NCBI GenBank assembly: GCA_019637395.1
Contig: JAHBVR010000001.1
Location: 248,001-312,000, forward strand
Length of the DNA: 64,000 nucleotides
Source of the DNA: Vulcanimicrobiota bacterium
GTDB lineage: Bacteria; Vulcanimicrobiota; Xenobia; Xenobiales; JADMJV01
Direction of reading: 5' to 3'
This document shows, piece after piece, positions 44,628-53,109 of the stretch. A program made the translations under genes and the position numbers. The first letter of the stretch is position 1, and each line of letters opens with the position of its first letter. The notes beneath the pieces are model-generated. The model was not told the origin of the DNA and did not search any database. It saw nothing but the letters and a program-made list of their open reading frames with translations.

Positions 44628-47143
44628 GCCGACACCAACGAGGGGCTGAGAGCCGGAGGGGAAGCGGGGACCGGAGGAGGCGGCGAGGGCGCGAAGCCCA
44701 TGCGGACCATGGTGCCGTCGCGGTACTGATAAATCTCGTAAGTGCCGGGAACGATTGCGAAGTAGAGCACCCAGCCGTTGAGAATCCACTCAAAAACGGC
44801 AGGATTCTTCTGAGCGGCCTGGAGAGCCGTTGCCGGCGTCTGCTGCACCAGCAGAGTCAGTCGCACCGGTTCGTGCACTTCGGTCATCTGAGTGGGCAGG
44901 CCGGTCAACAGGTCCCCTTCGGTGCCGTTCATCACGCCGATCAGGCCGTTGATGTTATGCGGCAGCTTGCTGCCCGCGCCATAGACCCGGCAATCGAGCC
45001 GGGAAAAGTAGTATTCGAGATTGATGCCCCCGCACACCGGCACCACCGCTCCCAGGATGCCCGCCAGAATATCTCCCGAAGGATCCAGGTCGGGGTCATA
45101 GGAGTTCAAGAACATGCGCCGATCGAAATTCAGCCCGCGCGTCAAGGCTCGCCGGCCCACGATGGTGGCGGCGTTGGTGGCGTGGTTCAGTTCAGGCCGC
45201 GGCTCAAAAATACCGGTGGAACGGCGGCGCACCTCCTCGCGCGCCTGCTCTGGCGAAACATCCGGGTCGATCAGCGCGAATTTGAGGCAGCGTTCTTTGG
45301 CGTTGCGCCCCAACGCCTTCTCCATATCCGCCTGAAATTTGGCCAGCTTGGCCTGCAGATGAGCGGGCACCCGGTCGGTTTCATAGTATTGCACCTCATC
45401 GCGGGTGGTATCGTGGAGAGCGCCCACGAACCAGGTTCCGTCCGGGATGTCAACGCCTTTTTCGCGCACCAAGGCGCGCACGTCGGGGCGGTTGGCCATC
45501 TTGGCGAAAGCGCGCGCGTTGGGAGCACCCGGCTTGCCCGAACACGCCCCGCAATCATAGGCAGCGAAATAAGGATTATTGACACTGCTGGCGCCGTGGC
45601 CGAAGAAGACCAGCAATTCCGCCAGCGGGCGCGCGCTGGCTCCGGAAGCGCGCAGCAGAGTGAAGACGCGGTCAGCCATTTCGGGTACCGAGTAGCCCAC
45701 CAGATACCCGTCTTCCGGCTCATCAGAAGTGCGCTCGATGAGCAGTTCGGCTTCCTGGTCCACGCGCCGCAGCGAACTGGCCGTGAGCGGACTCATACTG
45801 GGACGAAAAATCGAAAAAGCCAGGCGTAGCGCCGAAGCCAGCCCGAGGGTCTGACTGATGAGCAAACCACGCACCAGCGTGTGGGACTTGGGATCGCTGT
45901 CCAGCTGCAACAAACGCGAAAGCCAGCCACTCTGGGAGCGGACCGGATTGGTTCTGATCTCTTTGATCATGTGCTTGGGCTGCACCGGTACCGGGCAATG
46001 TTTGAAGGAGAAAGCGTCATCCGCGCCCTGAAAAACGCAGTCGATTCCATAGAAGCCGGCCCAGGCGAAGGTCTGCACCGCCGGAGCCACCTCTTCGAGA
46101 TGGCGGCGCATCGAACATTCTCGGTCATCAATGCAGAAAAAGGCCTGGACCGAGGGCTCGCTGAGGGCGGACCGCCCCTGGTGCTCACTCACTTTGGCCA
46201 GCACGCCCAGGTAGTAACTGCGCTCGTAGGCTTCGTGCCAGACCTTCTGCAATTTCTCGGTTTCCGTCCACTCCAGCACGTATTCGGGGTCCACCGGCAG
46301 AGGCGGCAGTTTTTCCCCCGGCTCCAGCAGCGGCTTGAAGTTCTCGCCGAACCTGGCGGTCACCACCGCGTGCTCGGCGATCAGTTCCAGCGCGCAAAAC
46401 TCCAGCAGGCTGACCTGGCGGCGCAGCACCAGTCCGTGGGGCTCGGTTTCGATCATGTGGACCATTCCGGACCAGCCGGCATGGGCCAGCGACATTTCCA
46501 AAAGGTAACGCTCGAAGTACTGCTCATCTCCCACAAACTGCCGCAGAATCTCGAAAATCGCTTGCTGCGGCTCCATTTCCAAGAAGCACCGCGAGCGCGG
46601 CGTCGAGTAGGGCACCAGGGGCACCCAGGACTCCCGCACAATGCGCCGGACCGACTCGTAAAGAGAATACTGCGTGTGCGGCATGCGCCAGATAGAAATC
46701 CCCTGGTCGAGAAACTGGCCGATCAAGCGGAAAAGGATGGGATGGGTTTGGAGCTTCAAAGCCAGATGGCGCTCCTCGCGCCAGCGGGCCCGCAAACCTT
46801 CCTTGGCAATCCCGCGCGGCAACGTCTCGTCGGGAACCTGGGCGTGCAGCAGGCGCTCCTTTAGCTGGGCGGCGGCCGCCTCATGATTGTTCGCTTCCTC
46901 GAGCAACACTTGGCGCAAAGCGCTCTCCAGAATACGTCCGCTATGATAATAGCCTCGATACTCAGACAGGGGCAAAAAAGCCCGCGAGGCGTACATGCGG
47001 GAAGCGATCAGGCAGCCCTCATAAAAGGGATAATTTTGGTAGGCGTGCAGGGTATTGTGATGGACGAATTCCTTGATGGGTCCTTGGGTGGGCAGCCAGT
47101 GGGCAACGCGTTTGACGAGTCCCACTATGTCTTCCGCAGTCAT
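44624..47143 (-). CDS. dabA: DabA, zinc subunit of the DAB inorganic-carbon pump (DUF2309)
   Basis: 839 residues. DabA is distantly like beta-carbonic anhydrase. The zinc ligands are all present: FFCIDDRE gives C337 and D339, LVFFGHGASS gives H516, and AAYDCGACSG gives C531, with the same C-x-D and H-14-C spacing as the Halothiobacillus enzyme. Other family blocks include FVHHNTLHAYQNYPFYEG near residue 27. It is cytoplasmic at the membrane with DabB. It ends with a proline-rich tail. ATG start; the downstream dabB is translationally coupled. No Rubisco or carboxysome genes are in the window, so it may serve carboxylases in a heterotroph. Confidence 0.95.
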   Translation of the reverse strand: MTAEDIVGLVKRVAHWLPTQGPIKEFVHHNTLHAYQNYPFYEGCLIASRMYASRAFLPLSEYRGYYHSGRILESALRQVLLEEANNHEAAAAQLKERLLHAQVPDETLPRGIAKEGLRARWREERHLALKLQTHPILFRLIGQFLDQGISIWRMPHTQYSLYESVRRIVRESWVPLVPYSTPRSRCFLEMEPQQAIFEILRQFVGDEQYFERYLLEMSLAHAGWSGMVHMIETEPHGLVLRRQVSLLEFCALELIAEHAVVTARFGENFKPLLEPGEKLPPLPVDPEYVLEWTETEKLQKVWHEAYERSYYLGVLAKVSEHQGRSALSEPSVQAFFCIDDRECSMRRHLEEVAPAVQTFAWAGFYGIDCVFQGADDAFSFKHCPVPVQPKHMIKEIRTNPVRSQSGWLSRLLQLDSDPKSHTLVRGLLISQTLGLASALRLAFSIFRPSMSPLTASSLRRVDQEAELLIERTSDEPEDGYLVGYSVPEMADRVFTLLRASGASARPLAELLVFFGHGASSVNNPYFAAYDCGACSGKPGAPNARAFAKMANRPDVRALVREKGVDIPDGTWFVGALHDTTRDEVQYYETDRVPAHLQAKLAKFQADMEKALGRNAKERCLKFALIDPDVSPEQAREEVRRRSTGIFEPRPELNHATNAATIVGRRALTRGLNFDRRMFLNSYDPDLDPSGDILAGILGAVVPVCGGINLEYYFSRLDCRVYGAGSKLPHNINGLIGVMNGTEGDLLTGLPTQMTEVHEPVRLTLLVQQTPATALQAAQKNPAVFEWILNGWVLYFAIVPGTYEIYQYRDGTMVRMGFAPSPPPPVPASPPALSPSLVSA

Positions 47144-47237
47144 TCAGGTCGTTCCGTTCTTTGGCGATGCCAGGTTAAGGTATCAATCCAGCCCCCACTC
47201 CAGGATTACAACTTTGCAAGGTGGAAAAGGCGGGCCC

Positions 47238-47855
47238 ATGCTGGCATCCTTCATTTATCGCCTGGCTCTCGTCTGCATGCGCGCGCTGGGCTGGAAATTT
47301 AAAGGCCAAAAGCCGTCCGAGAAAAAATTCGTGCTGCTAGGCGCGCCCCACACTTCCAACTGGGACTTTTTCATCACTCTGGCGCTTATCGGCCATTTCG
47401 ATCTGCCCTTACGCTATATGGTCAAAGATCAGGTCTTCAAGGGTCCCTGGGCCGGTCTGCTCAAAAGCCTGGGCGCTATTCCCATCGATCGCAGCCGGCG
47501 CGTCAACGTGGTTGATTCCACCATCGAAGCGATCCGAAAAAACGACGAAATCGTCATCGGCATCCTTCCCGAAGGCACCCGCAAACGCACCGAATACTGG
47601 AAATCTGGTTTTTACCACATCGCCTTCGGCGCCGGCGTGCCGGTGGTGCTGGCCAAAGTAGACGGCCCCAGCAAGACGCTCACTCTGGGTCCGTCCCTCA
47701 GATTGACCGGCGACATCGAAGCCGACATGGCCAAAATCGCCGACTACTACAAGGACGCCGTGGCCATCTTTCCCGACTGCTTCGGCCCGGTCAGGTTAAA
47801 GGGGGAAACTCCCCAAAGTTCGCCTGATAGCGCTCCACAAACTGATCCATCGTAA
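47238..47855 (+). CDS. PlsC-like 1-acylglycerol-3-phosphate acyltransferase
   Basis: 205 residues. The acyltransferase motif HX4D is shifted to HTSNWD (APHTSNWDFF). Later blocks are GAIPIDRSRR and ILPEGTRKR (motif III, EGTR). These enzymes put the second acyl chain on lysophosphatidate in membrane lipid synthesis. ATG at 47238, divergent from dabA. The 3' end overlaps the convergent PfkB gene by 65 bases. A short member (usual about 240). Confidence 0.87.
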   Translation: MLASFIYRLALVCMRALGWKFKGQKPSEKKFVLLGAPHTSNWDFFITLALIGHFDLPLRYMVKDQVFKGPWAGLLKSLGAIPIDRSRRVNVVDSTIEAIRKNDEIVIGILPEGTRKRTEYWKSGFYHIAFGAGVPVVLAKVDGPSKTLTLGPSLRLTGDIEADMAKIADYYKDAVAIFPDCFGPVRLKGETPQSSPDSAPQTDPS

Positions 47856-48750
47856 AGCGGTGTCCCTGGGTGCCCACGGCTTCCAGCACAAAAGCGGAAG
47901 CCGTGGAACCGAGCCGCGCGCAAGTCTCCCAAGAGAGGTGGCGCAGCCAGCCGAGCCCGAAGCCGGCACGGAAAGCATCGCCAGCTCCGGTCGAGTCAGC
48001 CGCTTCGCTGTGCAGGGGGCAAGCCGGCACGGCCACCGGAGCCAGGTCCCGAGCGTAGAGGGTGCAGCCCAGCTCGCCCCGGGTCACCGCCGCCAGCGGT
48101 ACTTGATCCAGCAAATGCGCTAAGTCCCATCCGGTCTTGGCGTGGAAAACCGACAATTCGTACTCGTTACACACCACCGCCTCGGCGCCCAGCACGCCTG
48201 CCTTCAGTTCCTCCCCACTCAAGCCGGAAACCTGAGAACCGAAATCAAAAATGAAGGGCAGCCGCAACTGCCGGCACTGCTCCGCGAATTTCAACATGGC
48301 CGGTCCATCGTCGGGAACGATGATGCAACCAAAGATATTTTCGTCAACGGCCTCCGGCACTTCCAACTGACTGGCCAGGTCGGTGGCGCCTCCGAAGAAG
48401 CCGACCACACGATTCTGCGAATCGTCGGTGATAATGACGCAGGTGGCCGTGTGCAGATGCTCCACCCGGCGCACGTAGGAAAAATCCACGCCCATGGCGG
48501 TGAGGTGCTGCTGATACTCGTCCGCATCGTCGCCGGCGATGGATAGCAAGCGTGGCCGCTCCCCGAAGAGGGCCAGGGTGTAGACCACGTTGCCGCCACA
48601 GCCGCCGAAATAGCGGCCCATGCTACGGGCCTGCAGGGTGATGTTGCAACCATCCCGGGTACGCAGTTGCCCCAGGCTACTCCCCAGCAAGCCGGGGTAG
48701 CCCAGGATGTAATCGTAAGCCAGGCTCCCCGCGATCAGCAACTGCTTCAT
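47791..48750 (-). CDS. PfkB-family sugar or adenosine kinase
   Basis: 319 residues from ATG 48750. N-terminal LLIAGSLAYDYILGYPG and GGCGGNVVYTLALFG (substrate side), and the C-terminal ATP/catalytic motif DSTGAGDAFRAGFGLGWL with the base Asp. The close resemblance to adenosine-kinase-like bacterial PfkB proteins suggests a nucleoside or sugar substrate. Its C-terminus overlaps the convergent plsC-like gene. Confidence 0.88.
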   Translation of the reverse strand: MKQLLIAGSLAYDYILGYPGLLGSSLGQLRTRDGCNITLQARSMGRYFGGCGGNVVYTLALFGERPRLLSIAGDDADEYQQHLTAMGVDFSYVRRVEHLHTATCVIITDDSQNRVVGFFGGATDLASQLEVPEAVDENIFGCIIVPDDGPAMLKFAEQCRQLRLPFIFDFGSQVSGLSGEELKAGVLGAEAVVCNEYELSVFHAKTGWDLAHLLDQVPLAAVTRGELGCTLYARDLAPVAVPACPLHSEAADSTGAGDAFRAGFGLGWLRHLSWETCARLGSTASAFVLEAVGTQGHRFTMDQFVERYQANFGEFPPLT

Positions 48751-48867
48751 CTGGGCAAACGCGTTCTGTCGTGGGCTCGCCAATCCTGTGCAAACAGCGC
48801 GGGATTAGTGCACATCCTGGCGAGCCGGCCAGCCGGGTTTTCCCAACCAATGGCGAAGGCCCCTCTC

Positions 48868-49269
48868 ATGAAGAAACTGCTTATCATTCTAATGTTAGCG
48901 ATACAGGCCGTGGCTCAAGGACGAGTGCCGGCCGAATTATGCGGCCGCTGGACCTATTTTTCCAGTGGCGGCACCTACACCGGTGGCAGTTACTCAGTGG
49001 AACGCTGGGTGGTGCTCAACGCCAACGGTACCTACGAATACCAGGGCGAGAGCTCCAACTCCGGCGGCAACGGCCAGTCCTACGGGAACGGCTACGACCA
49101 CGGACAGTGGTGGATCCAGGGGGAGACCTTATGTGGCAAAAGCGCCCTGACCGGTGAAGTAACCCAGTATCCTTTGGAACTGCGCAATAACAAGAATGGC
49201 GATCCGATGATCATCATCGATGGCGACGCCTACGTCACCGCCACCCAGCGCGCGCCCTGGCCCTGGTGA
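48868..49269 (+). CDS. Small secreted protein, lipocalin-like
   Basis: 133 residues. Signal peptide MKKLLIILMLAIQAVAQ, then a beta-rich domain starting ELCGRWTYFSSGGTYTGG, with WVVLNANGTYEYQG and GQWWIQGETLCG. This pattern (GxW, polar Gly/Ser loops) is common in small lipocalin-like secreted proteins of unknown role. ATG 48868 has GAAGG eight bases upstream; ATG 48850 is possible. Two cysteines (C31 and one near 90) could form a disulfide. Confidence 0.65.
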   Translation: MKKLLIILMLAIQAVAQGRVPAELCGRWTYFSSGGTYTGGSYSVERWVVLNANGTYEYQGESSNSGGNGQSYGNGYDHGQWWIQGETLCGKSALTGEVTQYPLELRNNKNGDPMIIIDGDAYVTATQRAPWPW

Positions 49270-49270
49270 G

Positions 49271-49669
49271 CTAGCCGACTTCGTTTTGTAGCGCTTCCAC
49301 TCGCCTGGCCGTTTCGAAAAATAGAGCCTCCAGGGTCTCGTGACCCTGGCGGGCGGTATCCAACGCTTGATCGGCCAGACTGTCATCCCCCGTGGCCAAA
49401 AAATCGCGCATGATAGCCGAGGCCTCGCTGAAACACTCCAAACCCTGGAAGGATCCGTTCAGGGTTTCTTCCCCGTCGGGTAGCACCTGCGGCTGCACTG
49501 GAAGGGCCATCAGCCCTTCATTCCATTGCTCGACAAAAGCATCGAAAATATCCAGCGAGCGAGCCACATCCTCGGGAGTGCGCTGCCCGTTGCGATATTC
49601 GTCGAGTAACCTTTCCAATACGAAGTAAGGACTGCCCGGAAAATTCATGGCTGACCCTTCGCGACTCAT
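49271..49669 (-). CDS. Small helical protein of unknown function
   Basis: 132 residues, acidic, predicted mostly helical (FVLERLLDEYRNGQRTPEDV, IMRDFLATGDDSLADQALD). No known domain. ATG at 49669 has GGAG seven bases before; ATG 49648 (GAAGGG) is equally good. It follows the Gly-rich peptidase gene beyond a terminator and ends one base from the convergent lipocalin-like gene. Confidence 0.6.
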   Translation of the reverse strand: MSREGSAMNFPGSPYFVLERLLDEYRNGQRTPEDVARSLDIFDAFVEQWNEGLMALPVQPQVLPDGEETLNGSFQGLECFSEASAIMRDFLATGDDSLADQALDTARQGHETLEALFFETARRVEALQNEVG

Positions 49670-49691
49670 TGCCCGACTCCCACCACCAATG

Positions 49692-49728
49692 AAAATGAGG
49701 CGGGCGGTTCCCCGCTCGCCTCATTTTT
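49692..49728. terminator. Bidirectional terminator
   Basis: AAAATGAGGCGGGCGG pairs with CCGCTCGCCTCATTTT around TTCC, with one mismatch. It follows the Gly-rich peptidase gene (minus strand); the A/T flanks allow function either way. Confidence 0.8.
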
Positions 49729-49733
49729 AAGAA

Positions 49734-50600
49734 CTAACCCTTGGTATAGTAAACGCCGGAGTTGGGATCCTTGGCGCGCTCGGAGATGCGCTGGAAGCCC
49801 TGGCGAATGTTGTTGGAACCGATGGTCTTGCGGCCGCCGGCTTCGGTCACCAGCTCGGTATGACCGCGGGAATGGTTCATCCAGACGTCACCCGGCTTGG
49901 CCTGGCTGGCCGGCACCTGGCGGTAACCCTGGCGTTTCAGAGCCTGCTCCAGAGCGCGCACGCCCACGAAGTGGCCTTTCAGCTGACCGGTGCTCTCCAG
50001 TGCCGAACTGACGAAGTCGGCGCAGTTGTTGGTCTTACCGCCCGCCGCGGTGAAGTGATTCATCTGGCCCTTGAGAGTATAGGAATCGCGGCCGTTGAAA
50101 CGGCGCGCGTAGTCCACCGCCGCCTGGTTGCCCTGGCCGGCCGGCCCGGTCGGCACGGGGCCGGTGACACCGCCCCCGGGTACGCCACCAAAACCACCGG
50201 GGTTAAAGCCGCCGCCACCAGGCACGCCGCCGAATCCACCTGGATTGAAGCCGCCGCCGGGGAAGCCGCCCCCACCTGGGAAGCCACCGCCACCTGGGAA
50301 GCCACCGCCACCGGGAAAACCGCCCATGCCGGGCATTCCAGGCATTCCGCCCATCCCGGGCATGCCCAGCATATCGCCCAGGCCGCCGCCGCCCATCATC
50401 ATGGCCATCATGTTGAGCATTTGCTCCATGATTTGCAACTGCATCATCATCATCATGCGGGGATCTCCGCCACCACAACAGCCGCCGGGACCTCCCATCA
50501 TACCGGGACCCAGGCCTCCACCCAGCGCCGGGTTGAAGCCACCTCCCGCAAACATCGGATTGAACCCGCCGGTCATCGGCACACCAATCGGTTGGAACAA
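49734..50600 (-). CDS. Gly/Met-rich repeat protein with C-terminal cysteine-peptidase-like domain
   Basis: 288 residues. The first half is low complexity: Gly, Met, Phe and Pro repeats (GGGGFPGGGG units, MPGM units, MMMMMQLQIMEQML). The C-terminal about 120 residues resemble NlpC/P60 or CHAP amidase domains: TNNCADFVSSALESTG with the cysteine, AKPGDVWMNHSRGHTELVTE with the histidine and IGSNN. So it may cut peptidoglycan or be a catalytic surface protein. The start is TTG at 50600 with AGGAGG seven bases upstream. No signal peptide is seen, so how it leaves the cytoplasm is unclear. Confidence 0.68.
   Translation of the reverse strand: MFQPIGVPMTGGFNPMFAGGGFNPALGGGLGPGMMGGPGGCCGGGDPRMMMMMQLQIMEQMLNMMAMMMGGGGLGDMLGMPGMGGMPGMPGMGGFPGGGGFPGGGGFPGGGGFPGGGFNPGGFGGVPGGGGFNPGGFGGVPGGGVTGPVPTGPAGQGNQAAVDYARRFNGRDSYTLKGQMNHFTAAGGKTNNCADFVSSALESTGQLKGHFVGVRALEQALKRQGYRQVPASQAKPGDVWMNHSRGHTELVTEAGGRKTIGSNNIRQGFQRISERAKDPNSGVYYTKG
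50260..50313 (-). repeat. Three tandem 18-base repeats in the Gly-rich coding region
   Basis: GGGAAGCCACCGCCACCT-type units (plus strand), nearly identical, encoding GGGGFP repeats. Unit-number changes would be in frame. Confidence 0.7.
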
Positions 50601-50777
50601 GGGAACACCTCCTGTAGGTCTTTGGATCCATTGTCTATGCCGCCCCGATCAGTAGCTACGGGCAAAAGTTAGCAATTTGTAAAGAATGTTAAACCTTTTC
50701 TCAAGTCTGTTCAGAAATAGCTATCTGTTTACCGAGAAGTCACAAACCCCGCCAGCCGATTCCTGTATTCTGAGATT

Positions 50778-51461
50778 GTGAAAATCTGCAAAACGCCCAC
50801 CCCGCAGAACCTCCCCCAAACCCGGCTACCGCCTCCCACCAAGGAGCATCAATTGCACGACGGCGTGCAGCTGGGTCACAACCTCTCCTCGGTGGGCGAG
50901 GCTTCGGGCGTGCTGGGCGAAGTTACCCGCGAAGAAATGGTGGAGATGCGCAGCCTGGTGGCGCGTGAATCCCGCCAGGCGGCCATCCTGGGCGAAGCTT
51001 CGGCTCCCCACACGGCTCTGCGCGCGGGCGCGGCCGGACTCAACGTGCTGGTCGCCGCGGGCGCCACCTGGCACGCCCTCGAGTTACTGCGCCGTCCCGA
51101 CGGCTACAGCAAAGCCGAAGGCGCCAGCCATTTGCTGATGGCGGCCGGCTGCGGCCTGACCGCCGGACATCTGGGCCTGGCCAATCCCGGCCTGGGCGAA
51201 CTGGGCGGCAAGTTCCTGCTGGCCCACGGGGCCGCCGAAGTCGGCCTGGGCGCCTATCGCGCCATCAAAGGCGACAAACTCCTGGGCGGACTGCAGGCGG
51301 CCCACGGCGCCTGCCTGATCGGCGCTGAACTTTTTCCCGCCGCGGCCCTCCCGCTCTGCGTCGGCATGGCCGCTCTCACCGGTATCCAGATCTGGCAGCA
51401 TCACCGCCATCCCGGCCACGGACAAGGTCAAGCCCACCCCGCTCCCCATCCCCACCATTAG
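50778..51461 (+). CDS. Ala/Gly-rich protein with histidine-rich tail
   Basis: 227 residues, GTG start. After a charged N-terminus, residues 75-215 are hydrophobic, Ala/Gly-rich helices (ALRAGAAGLNVLVAAGATWHAL, LLMAAGCGLTAGHLGLANPG), possibly membrane-associated. The C-terminus is histidine-rich (HHRHPGHGQGQAHPAPHPHH), which suggests metal binding. No family recognised. TATTCT lies six bases before the GTG, consistent with a leaderless mRNA. Confidence 0.6.
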   Translation: MKICKTPTPQNLPQTRLPPPTKEHQLHDGVQLGHNLSSVGEASGVLGEVTREEMVEMRSLVARESRQAAILGEASAPHTALRAGAAGLNVLVAAGATWHALELLRRPDGYSKAEGASHLLMAAGCGLTAGHLGLANPGLGELGGKFLLAHGAAEVGLGAYRAIKGDKLLGGLQAAHGACLIGAELFPAAALPLCVGMAALTGIQIWQHHRHPGHGQGQAHPAPHPHH

Positions 51462-51575
51462 GTCGTAAAAGATTTCCGATCTGTCACACCGTTAGCAAAC
51501 TTTTAACCTGCTTGGCATGGTTGGCAATGACCTCTCAGTGTATAAAGAGGCAACCAATCCCTGGAGGTACTCCCG

Positions 51576-52247
51576 ATGCTTTTCTTCTCCGCCCCGCCCG
51601 TGGTCGATCTGGTCGATCTCAAACGGAACCAGGTCGTGTTCACTTCCAAAAAGGCGTTGCGCGTCGGCCGAGATACCCCCGTTCGCCTCTCGCTGCAGGC
51701 CCCCGAAGGAGACTTGCAACTGGTAAACTCGCGCATCTTCGTGCAACAAGCCCGTCCCCTGGCCAGCGGCCAGGTGGCCTACGTGGGCACGCTTCAGACC
51801 GAGTTGCCGTTCCAGCCGCTGCCGGCCAACAACGCCGATTGCGACGCTCTGCGCCGCGGCGCTCGCCACGACCTCAGTCTGCGCGTAATGTCGCCCGACC
51901 TGCCCGACTTCGGCGGCGTCACGGTGGACTTCTCGCTCACCGGCCTGCAGTTGGAGACCCGCAATGCCGTAGCCACCGGCTCGGTCGTGCGCCTGACTCT
52001 CGACACCAACATTGAAGAACTCGAATACATCACCGTCAGTGCCCGTGTGGCCTGGTGCCGCCCGGAAGGTCGCAAATCACACCGCTCGGGCCTGGAGTTC
52101 CGCGACCTTACTCCCGAAAGCCGCGCCCAGTTGGAAGAGCTCAGCCGCTACCTGCGGGCTCGCGAGTCGGCCAACCTGACCCAATTGGTTCTCGAGCGCG
52201 CCGACCGCTATCTGCTCGGTTACCCGGTGGTGGCCGCCGCCGAATAA
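51576..52247 (+). CDS. PilZ-domain c-di-GMP effector
   Basis: 223 residues. An N-terminal YcgR-like flanking domain (1-85) precedes the PilZ domain, with RRGARHDLSLRV (RxxxR) and VDFSLTGLQLET (D/NxSxxG), the c-di-GMP-binding motifs. YcgR-type proteins tune motility, secretion or polymers. ATG with GGAGG upstream. A strong terminator follows. Confidence 0.85.
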   Translation: MLFFSAPPVVDLVDLKRNQVVFTSKKALRVGRDTPVRLSLQAPEGDLQLVNSRIFVQQARPLASGQVAYVGTLQTELPFQPLPANNADCDALRRGARHDLSLRVMSPDLPDFGGVTVDFSLTGLQLETRNAVATGSVVRLTLDTNIEELEYITVSARVAWCRPEGRKSHRSGLEFRDLTPESRAQLEELSRYLRARESANLTQLVLERADRYLLGYPVVAAAE

Positions 52248-52256
52248 TTCCAAGCG

Positions 52257-52290
52257 AAAAGAGCCCCGGCTAGAAGCCGGGGCTCTTTTT
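52257..52290. terminator. Strong bidirectional terminator
   Basis: AAAAGAGCCCCGGC / GCCGGGGCTCTTTTT with loop TAGAA. It ends the PilZ transcript. On the minus strand it also contains the stop codon of the FG-GAP gene. Confidence 0.92.
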
Positions 52291-52804
52291 CATTTCCGGG
52301 GCCCCTTCCGCTGTGAACAGAGGGGTTAGAATGCTCAGCCCCTGGCCGTCGCCCTGCAGCACAGCCACGCCGCCTTCGGCCTCCAGCGTCACCAGCAAGT
52401 CCAGCCAGCCATCCTCATTGACATCCCAGGCCACCAGGCAGTCCGGCTTGGCTCCGGCCGGCGTATTGAGCGGACTCCCCAGCAGGTAATGGTGCCGTCC
52501 TCTTCATTGGCCACGGCCACATCCAGCTTGCCGTCGCCGTTAAAATCGCCGCCCGTCAGGCCGAAAGGCGCCTGGCCCACGGCCAGCGTCTGACCCGCCA
52601 CAAAATCGCGGGAACCAGCGTAATTGAAAATCGAGACCGAGCCGGAGCCAAAGTTACGTGGGTGACCGTAAAGTCACTCGGCAGCGGGTCACCGGGCAAG
52701 GAATTGCGCTCCACCTGACCGCATCCGATCAAAACCAATCCCCACAGCCAGGGAGGCGAACCAGGTTCCGGGAGTCCCAGTCTGCTCCTGCCGCCCGAAA
52801 GCAC
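52270..52804 (-). pseudogene. FG-GAP/VCBS repeat lipoprotein gene, two frameshifts
   Basis: Three frames join into one sensible protein. GTG 52804 begins a lipoprotein signal with WLWGLVLIGCGQ. After about 50 residues the sense moves frame near 52655 to NFGSGSVSIFNYAGS, then through GDFNGDGKLDVAVANEEDGTIT. A second shift near 52490 leads to LLGSPLNTPAGAKPD and NEDGWLDLLVTLEAEGG, ending at TAG 52270. Each break fits one missing base. FG-GAP repeats are calcium-binding beta-propeller blades. Either a pseudogene or two sequencing errors. Confidence 0.7.
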
Positions 52805-52819
52805 AGAAGGGCCCGGAAG

Positions 52820-53056
52820 CTAGCGGGCGTAGTCGATACCCTGCTGCACCTGATCGATAGCCTCATCGATCAATTCTAGGGCGCGCTCTCGGTGACCACC
52901 CTTGTTGGCCTCGGCCATGCGCAGCTCCTCGCGGGCCAAGCGCAGGTTTTCTTTAGCGTTCTGCATGTGGGGCTGATCGGCCATCACCTGGCTGGTCAAC
53001 ATTCCCAGCAGAAACAGGCTGCCGCCCAGAATGACTTTACCAAAATTCTTCTTCAT
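52820..53056 (-). CDS. Small secreted helical protein
   Basis: 78 residues: signal peptide (KVILGGSLFLLGMLTSQVMA) then two amphipathic helices (ENLRLAREELRMAEANKGGHRERALELIDEAI in parts). Resembles a widespread family of small periplasmic helical proteins of unknown role. GGAGGGT precedes the ATG. It precedes the broken FG-GAP gene by 15 bases on the same strand. Confidence 0.7.
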   Translation of the reverse strand: MKKNFGKVILGGSLFLLGMLTSQVMADQPHMQNAKENLRLAREELRMAEANKGGHRERALELIDEAIDQVQQGIDYAR

Positions 53057-53109
53057 TTTTACCCTCCAAATTCAATTTGACGAAGCTGCCGAGAGCTCGG
53101 CTGCCAGTC

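Noticed and set aside
43083-44729. 548-codon frame antisense to dabB
   Set aside because: Gln/His/Arg-rich antisense composition; dabB has all family features.
50255-50340. CRISPR-like repeats
   Set aside because: The 18-base units are contiguous, coding (GGGGFP) and lack spacers.
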